In this document: piece after piece, positions 59,587-64,000 of the stretch
Position numbering within the stretch: the first letter of the stretch is position 1
Layout: each line of letters opens with the position of its first letter
Position numbers and translations under genes: made by a program
The notes under the pieces: generated by a model
Told to the model about the DNA's origin: nothing
The model's database searches: none
The model's input: the letters and a program-made list of their open reading frames with translations, nothing else
Assembly (NCBI GenBank): GCA_037576195.1
Contig: CM075102.1
Coordinates: forward strand, 27,338,745-27,402,744
Length of the DNA stretch: 64,000 nt
DNA from: Phytoseiulus persimilis
Taxonomy: Eukaryota; Arthropoda; Arachnida; Mesostigmata; Phytoseiidae
Reading direction: 5' to 3'

Positions 59587-61675
59587 ATGGAGAAACGCCC
59601 GCCGATCACTGCTCTTGTCCTACTGGTGAATCTCGTTTGCAGTGGGAGCGGTTTGCATAGTGTTCGCAGCGACTCTGCGCTGAAAATCGCGATGGACGAG
59701 CATAAAGTGGTGCCGGATGTCATCGACACAGTTCCCGCGAGCGTTATAGAGGTGAGTGGGCTTTGATTCGGTATCACCATCTGACAGTTTCATCCTAATT
59801 CACAGCTGTGAGCAAAGTGACCTAAGACAATCGATGAGAGTTCAGGCAAGAAACATTGCCTCGGTCGAGGAATCCTTAATATACAGTGTGGAGAATCTTC
59901 GACGAGGAAGTCATCCTGGGGCGGAGTCCTCTTCGTTGAGGAATGAATCGAGAAAACGGGCAAGCGTCTTCTGGTGAACGTCGCAATTCTCTTCTTGGCG
60001 TCACTGGGCGTTTGGAAACTCGATGCGTTTGGTTGTCGTTGGCTGCGGACTTCGTCTTGGAGGAATTTGCTCGGTGATAGGTCAATTCTGTTGGGAATCG
60101 ATCGTAGGATCAGCCATGACGACTAGGGGATCGATTACCACTGGCGAGCCTCGGATTCGGTCGGGTCGAAATTGCTCCTGATAGTTCTCTCCGACATTCG
60201 CTCCAAGCCGGGGTTGCCCTTACCTACGTCTACAGTGCCGCAGGCTTTTTCTAAGAGGAGGAAGCTACGCGTCAATTCTAATTCCGATCTCCGTGAGAGA
60301 GTTCCTCGCACCGGTCTATCCGTAAACTCTATCATTCGATCTGAACGCGCCCTAATCCATTGAAACTAGCGCTGGATGTACGGAACGCTGGCCTTGGCGC
60401 CCACGCGAAGTACTCAGCACCAATCGATGTCGCGTAGAACAGACTACAACCGTTCGCAAAGTATTTCATCTCGACCCCAGTGCCCCCATGGCCACTCGTG
60501 ATTGAAAGGCTCTGATTCAATCTCGGCGGTTATTAAAAGTCAGAAAATCAAGTTGTGGTGGAAGCGCTTCGCGGATGACAAATGATCGTGGGACGCTGCG
60601 GATACTTACTGGCGCTCGGCGTCGTTGGCGAAATTCAAATTCAGATCTTCATCGGGTAGCAAAGTAATGGGTCGATCATTTGTCACACTGGGCTGTCAAT
60701 GATTCACGAGCAGCGCGTGTGAGGGAGTGGTTCGAGTTCGCGCTGACTAAGGAAGCAAAGGACTATTGTCGAGTGTTGACTTGCTGCGAACGTTGTTCTG
60801 CTTGGCTCGCATGCGCGCGTCATGGGTTGGGCGTCTGGTGTTTTCGATGCGAGCCTATGCTGCGCGACTGAAACTGTATAAATCTCTCGAACAAAAATGA
60901 GGTTCTCGATTCTGATCCGTCATCCTCGTTCCAGGTGACGTACGAGGAAGTCCGCGCTAATTTGGGAAACGTTTTGACGCCTACTCAAGTGAAAGATATA
61001 CCAAAGATCTCGTACCCAAACGAACCTGAGGCTTTCTACACGTTGTGTATGATCGATCCGGATGCACCTAGTCGACAAGCGCCGAAATACCGAGAATGGC
61101 ACCACTGGCTCGTCGGAAACGTTCCAGGCGATAAAATCAAAGAAGGCGAAACGCTCTCCGAGTACGTGGGAGCTGGACCACCGAAGGGCACCGGTAAGAC
61201 CCCGTCAAGCTCACCGGGAACTCTCGAGTCCCTGATTATGGTTATGGTTATGGTTTTATTGATCCAGATTATCATCTACACATATGTTTTTATATATATG
61301 TATGAGTAATCAGCCTTTCGTATCAGGCGCGAGTGATTCAGCAGATCGAGTTTGGTTTTTGTCCCAGTCCTCCAGGATCTTTTTCGTCCTTTTTACTTCG
61401 GTCGCGTTATTCGCTTCCTCCTTATTATTGAAGCCACTTTCCTTGTCATTTCAGGACTCCACCGATACATACTTTTAGTTTACAAGCAACCGGACGGTAA
61501 AATCAATTTCGACGAGAAACGCCTAACCAATCGAAGCGGGGACAACCGAGGTAGCTTCCACGTTCGAGACTTCGCGAAGAAATACAAGCTTGGAGAACCC
61601 CTGGCCGGCAACTTCTTCCAGGCTGAATACGACGATTATGTTCCCAAGCTTTATGAACAGCTGAGCGGTGATTAG
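59587..61675 (+). CDS. Phosphatidylethanolamine-binding protein (PEBP family), three exons
   Basis: Exons are 59587-59751 (GTGAGT donor), 60935-61193 (acceptor TTCCAG, donor GTAAGA) and 61455-61675 (acceptor TTTCAG). Introns are 1183 and 261 bases; phases 0 and 1 fit and give 214 residues. PEBPs bind anionic ligands and phospholipids and, in animals, modulate Raf and other kinase pathways. Both family signatures are present: DPDAPSR at 96-102 with WHHWLV at 110-115, and GPPKGTGLHRY at 136-146. The N-terminus (residues 2-22, EKRPP then [12 protein letters not shown]) looks like a cleavable signal peptide, so this may be the secreted type rather than the cytosolic RKIP. The core from about residue 43 (VPDVIDTVP) to the end is of normal length with no missing part. 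AATAAA lies at 61773-61778. Neighbours: MED11 (divergent) and an AGPAT5-type gene (same strand). Confidence 0.96.
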
Positions 61676-61679
61676 ACTT

Positions 61680-63090
61680 GAGGTATTCACTCGCAAAAAG
61701 ATCTGATTCGAATATAATTGTCAGTACGGTTTATTTTTCACCTCGGGGGTTCATTCAACATTTGTTCAAACGAATAAACTTGCCTGTGTCAACAATGCGC
61801 GATGGCCCTCTTCGTTCAAGACAAGGTCTTTGAAATGGGAGACGGTGATCCGCTGAATCGGCGCTCAGTTTCATAAACGGGGAACTTCGGATCCTCGTCT
61901 TCTGTGTCCGCGAGCGAACTCAGTTTGGTGGAAGGCGACGGAGCGGAGATCGGAATTCGCGGCCGACGAAGGGTAAAACCTGTGCCGATCTCGCAACTAG
62001 GTAGCAAACTAGCCCCAATCAGTTTCAATTGTGCCCATTAGATTCCCGCAGCTGGTGACGGATCCAGTTAGCAGCTGCCGGGCCCCCTGAGCCCACATGT
62101 TACCGACTGGCATTGTGTGAATATCAGGGCAGATTCGCTCCTGCTTGCTCGTTCGCCGTTCGTTCGATATCGTCAGTTACTGTGGAATCCCGTCGCTGCA
62201 GCAGACACCAGGACAGGTCCTAGGTCTGGATTCCACAGGAGTTTATGTGTCCTTGTACTCTAACAGTCCCGGGAAAAACTTCGGTTTTATCTGAGATGAG
62301 CGCACCGGTAGACATTCAACAGACAGGCTTTCTCTTCAGCACTCTCTGATACATGCACGAAGAGCAAAGTCCTGAGTCGTTCTCATAGCCCTCTGTTTGT
62401 GGCAGGGCATGGAGCCCTATCGTAGCGAAATGTTAGTACTCGTACCGATTGAACGCTCAGCAGGTGGCGCTGCGATTCCGAGAAGAACCTCGATTCGAGG
62501 ATAGCGGTCCTGGAGCAGACTCCTTTGCGAGCGAGGAAAGCAACATGGCGACCTCCACTCCTCTGTGAGCACAGACCGCCAGTGTTTTGAGGAGCTTCAG
62601 CTGATTGCCATGGAGCTTTGAGCGGAGCTCCGCTAGCTCGGGGCTTGGATCCATGCGAGCTGGCTGTACAGCTTTCATCACGATCCGGGTGCGGAACGTT
62701 CTCTGTGTGGCACATTCTCGAAGTAGTTACAGTGTGACTGTTGAGTAAACAGAACTTCCTAGCGCGAAAGCTCCTCAGAAGCTGCCTCTACTCTAAATCC
62801 ATAAGTCAGCAGCCGTTGAGACCGAACCCAATGACCGATTGTCAGCGTGTCAGGCTAGGTCTCCTGCATCGGGAGCTACTCATGGACCTTCTTCGTCCCA
62901 GAGCGCTAGTATTCCCTTCAATCGCGTCGTCTGATTGCCGCGCGTATCTCATGCCAACCCATCAGTTGCACAGCTCATTTTGAACAATGAAAGAAAACGT
63001 TCTCTGATCGTGGAGTCATTCCGTGGCAGTATCTGAGCAAATATTGCCGCAAGCCCTCGTCAACGAGTGTGGCTTTTTCCATGGTCAGCT
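61680..63090. other. Intergenic between PEBP and the AGPAT5-type gene
   Basis: This contains the PEBP 3' end (AATAAA at 61773-61778). Otherwise only short frames; a 110-codon minus-strand frame (62383-62715) is unrecognised. Confidence 0.5.
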
Positions 63091-63094
63091 TTCA

Positions 63095-64000
63095 ATGGAG
63101 GTAACAATGGATTGCGCTCAGGCGGGATGTGGATCGCAATCCTCGATGACTTTCAGCAACGTATTGTAAGTACGAGAGTCGGGAAACTTCTCCAAGGATG
63201 AGCCGTTTCGTCGAGACCTAATCGACTTTTTGAGAGCCCCATCGAGAGCTCAATTGATCGAGGCGAAATAGAGCTCCACAAACGGAGCTCTAGGGAACCG
63301 CCATCCCAGCACCCTCCCCTTCTCCTCTCAGACCTGACCTCATTTCAATGTTACAGAATAAAATGGGTGCGAATCTACTTCAACATCTTCGTATTGTTGG
63401 GAACGGCGGCACCTTTGTATCTCACGTGGCTGATCTGGCGACTCGTCAGTCTGCCGTTCCCTGCACACTTTTACCAAAGGGGTACGGACGTCAAAGAGGT
63501 TCTCTAACCTTGACTATGTTCCGCACGCACTGAGCCGAGCAGAGTCGAGTTATTCTCTATACGGTGTGCGCATGTTTGCTGAGTTAACCTTCTTCCAGGG
63601 GATGATTTGATTTTTGAGTACTACCAGAGGGTCTCGCTGATCCTCGCTGAGAGCCTGGCCGGACTTGAGGTTTACCTCTACGGAGACTTCGAAAAGATCA
63701 TGGAAAAGCGCGAAAACTTCCTCCTCATGAGCAACCATCAAACAGCCAGTGAGTTCACAACGATTATGGTTCCGTGGGGCCCAAAGATACAAATTACTGG
63801 CATCCTCCGTCGTCAACGATGTACTTCCTCTGATGTCGCCGAATAACTTAAACCCAATTACAGGCGATTGGATCATGAACAATTCAGTGGCCGAGAGACT
63901 CAACTGCTTGGGTCATCTCCGATATTTCATGAAAGATTTCATAAAATTGTTTCCGTTATACGGATTTTATTTCTTTCACCACGGATGCATCTACGTCAAC
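63095..64000 (+). CDS. AGPAT5-type 1-acyl-glycerol-3-phosphate acyltransferase, 5' part
   Basis: Four exons are visible: 63095-63165 (GTAAGT donor), 63357-63481 (donor GTACGG), 63599-63748 (donor GTGAGT) and 63864 to the window end. Acceptors are TTACAG, TTCCAG and TTACAG, and all phases fit. The product acylates lysophosphatidic acid to phosphatidic acid in the membranes of mitochondria or ER. Exon 2 encodes a membrane segment (IYFNIFVLLGTAAPLYLTWL). Exon 3 carries GDFEKIMEKRENFLLMSNHQ, and the join with exon 4 completes the catalytic NHxxxxD motif (NHQTASD). Exon 4 continues with LGHLRYFMKDFIK and PLYGFYFFHHGCIYV, the AGPAT5 signature rather than AGPAT1/2 or 3/4. The start is ATG 63095; an in-frame ATG at 63107 is an alternative. 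The rest lies beyond the window. Confidence 0.92.

Overview
The window looks like nuclear DNA of an arthropod, most likely an arachnid and plausibly a mesostigmatan mite. The evidence is spliceosomal introns with GT-AG borders and lengths of about 120 to 1180 bases, insect/arachnid-type families (diapausin peptides, ionotropic-receptor-like proteins, a chymotrypsin-fold protease), animal DNA transposons (mariner, hAT-like), and conserved animal genes (MED11, PEBP, AGPAT5). The species assignment is inference. There is nothing bacterial or viral that I could recognise.

Layout. From 1 to about 23.8 kb the DNA is CpG-rich and full of short tandem repeats (CTGC, CGTT, GCC, CA, GAC and similar). 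I found no exon in it that I can defend; it reads like a large intron or a regulatory/intergenic block. A single N at 23,801 coincides with a visible change in texture. To the right the sequence is less repetitive and carries genes. From 25 to 38 kb lies a fast-evolving accessory block: two intact diapausin-like secreted peptide genes (25.65 and 37.05 kb), a dead third copy (35.1 kb), a decayed mariner transposon, an ionotropic-receptor pseudogene (28.4-30.4 kb) with three in-frame stops, a 45-bp minisatellite of about 39 copies (30.4-32.2 kb) with a smaller relative at 38.2 kb, and two foldback elements, one of them (32.88-34.37 kb) with a perfect 8-bp target-site duplication.

From 39 to 56 kb there are single genes separated by long empty stretches: an ionotropic-receptor-like gene on the minus strand (41.97-44.39 kb, two exons), a six-finger C2H2 protein (47.05 kb), an intronless secreted trypsin-like protease (50.46 kb), and a non-autonomous hAT-like element with inverted ends and a near-perfect 8-bp duplication (53.41-54.13 kb).

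The last 8 kb is conserved housekeeping sequence: MED11 on the minus strand with an unusually long Gln/Met/Gly/Pro tail, a PEBP-family gene with a predicted signal peptide, and the 5' part of an AGPAT5-type acyltransferase gene that runs off the window. The genes do not form a pathway. The shared theme of the middle part is arthropod gene families that turn over quickly (secreted defence-like peptides, chemoreceptor-like proteins, protease) among transposons and minisatellites that have duplicated and broken them.
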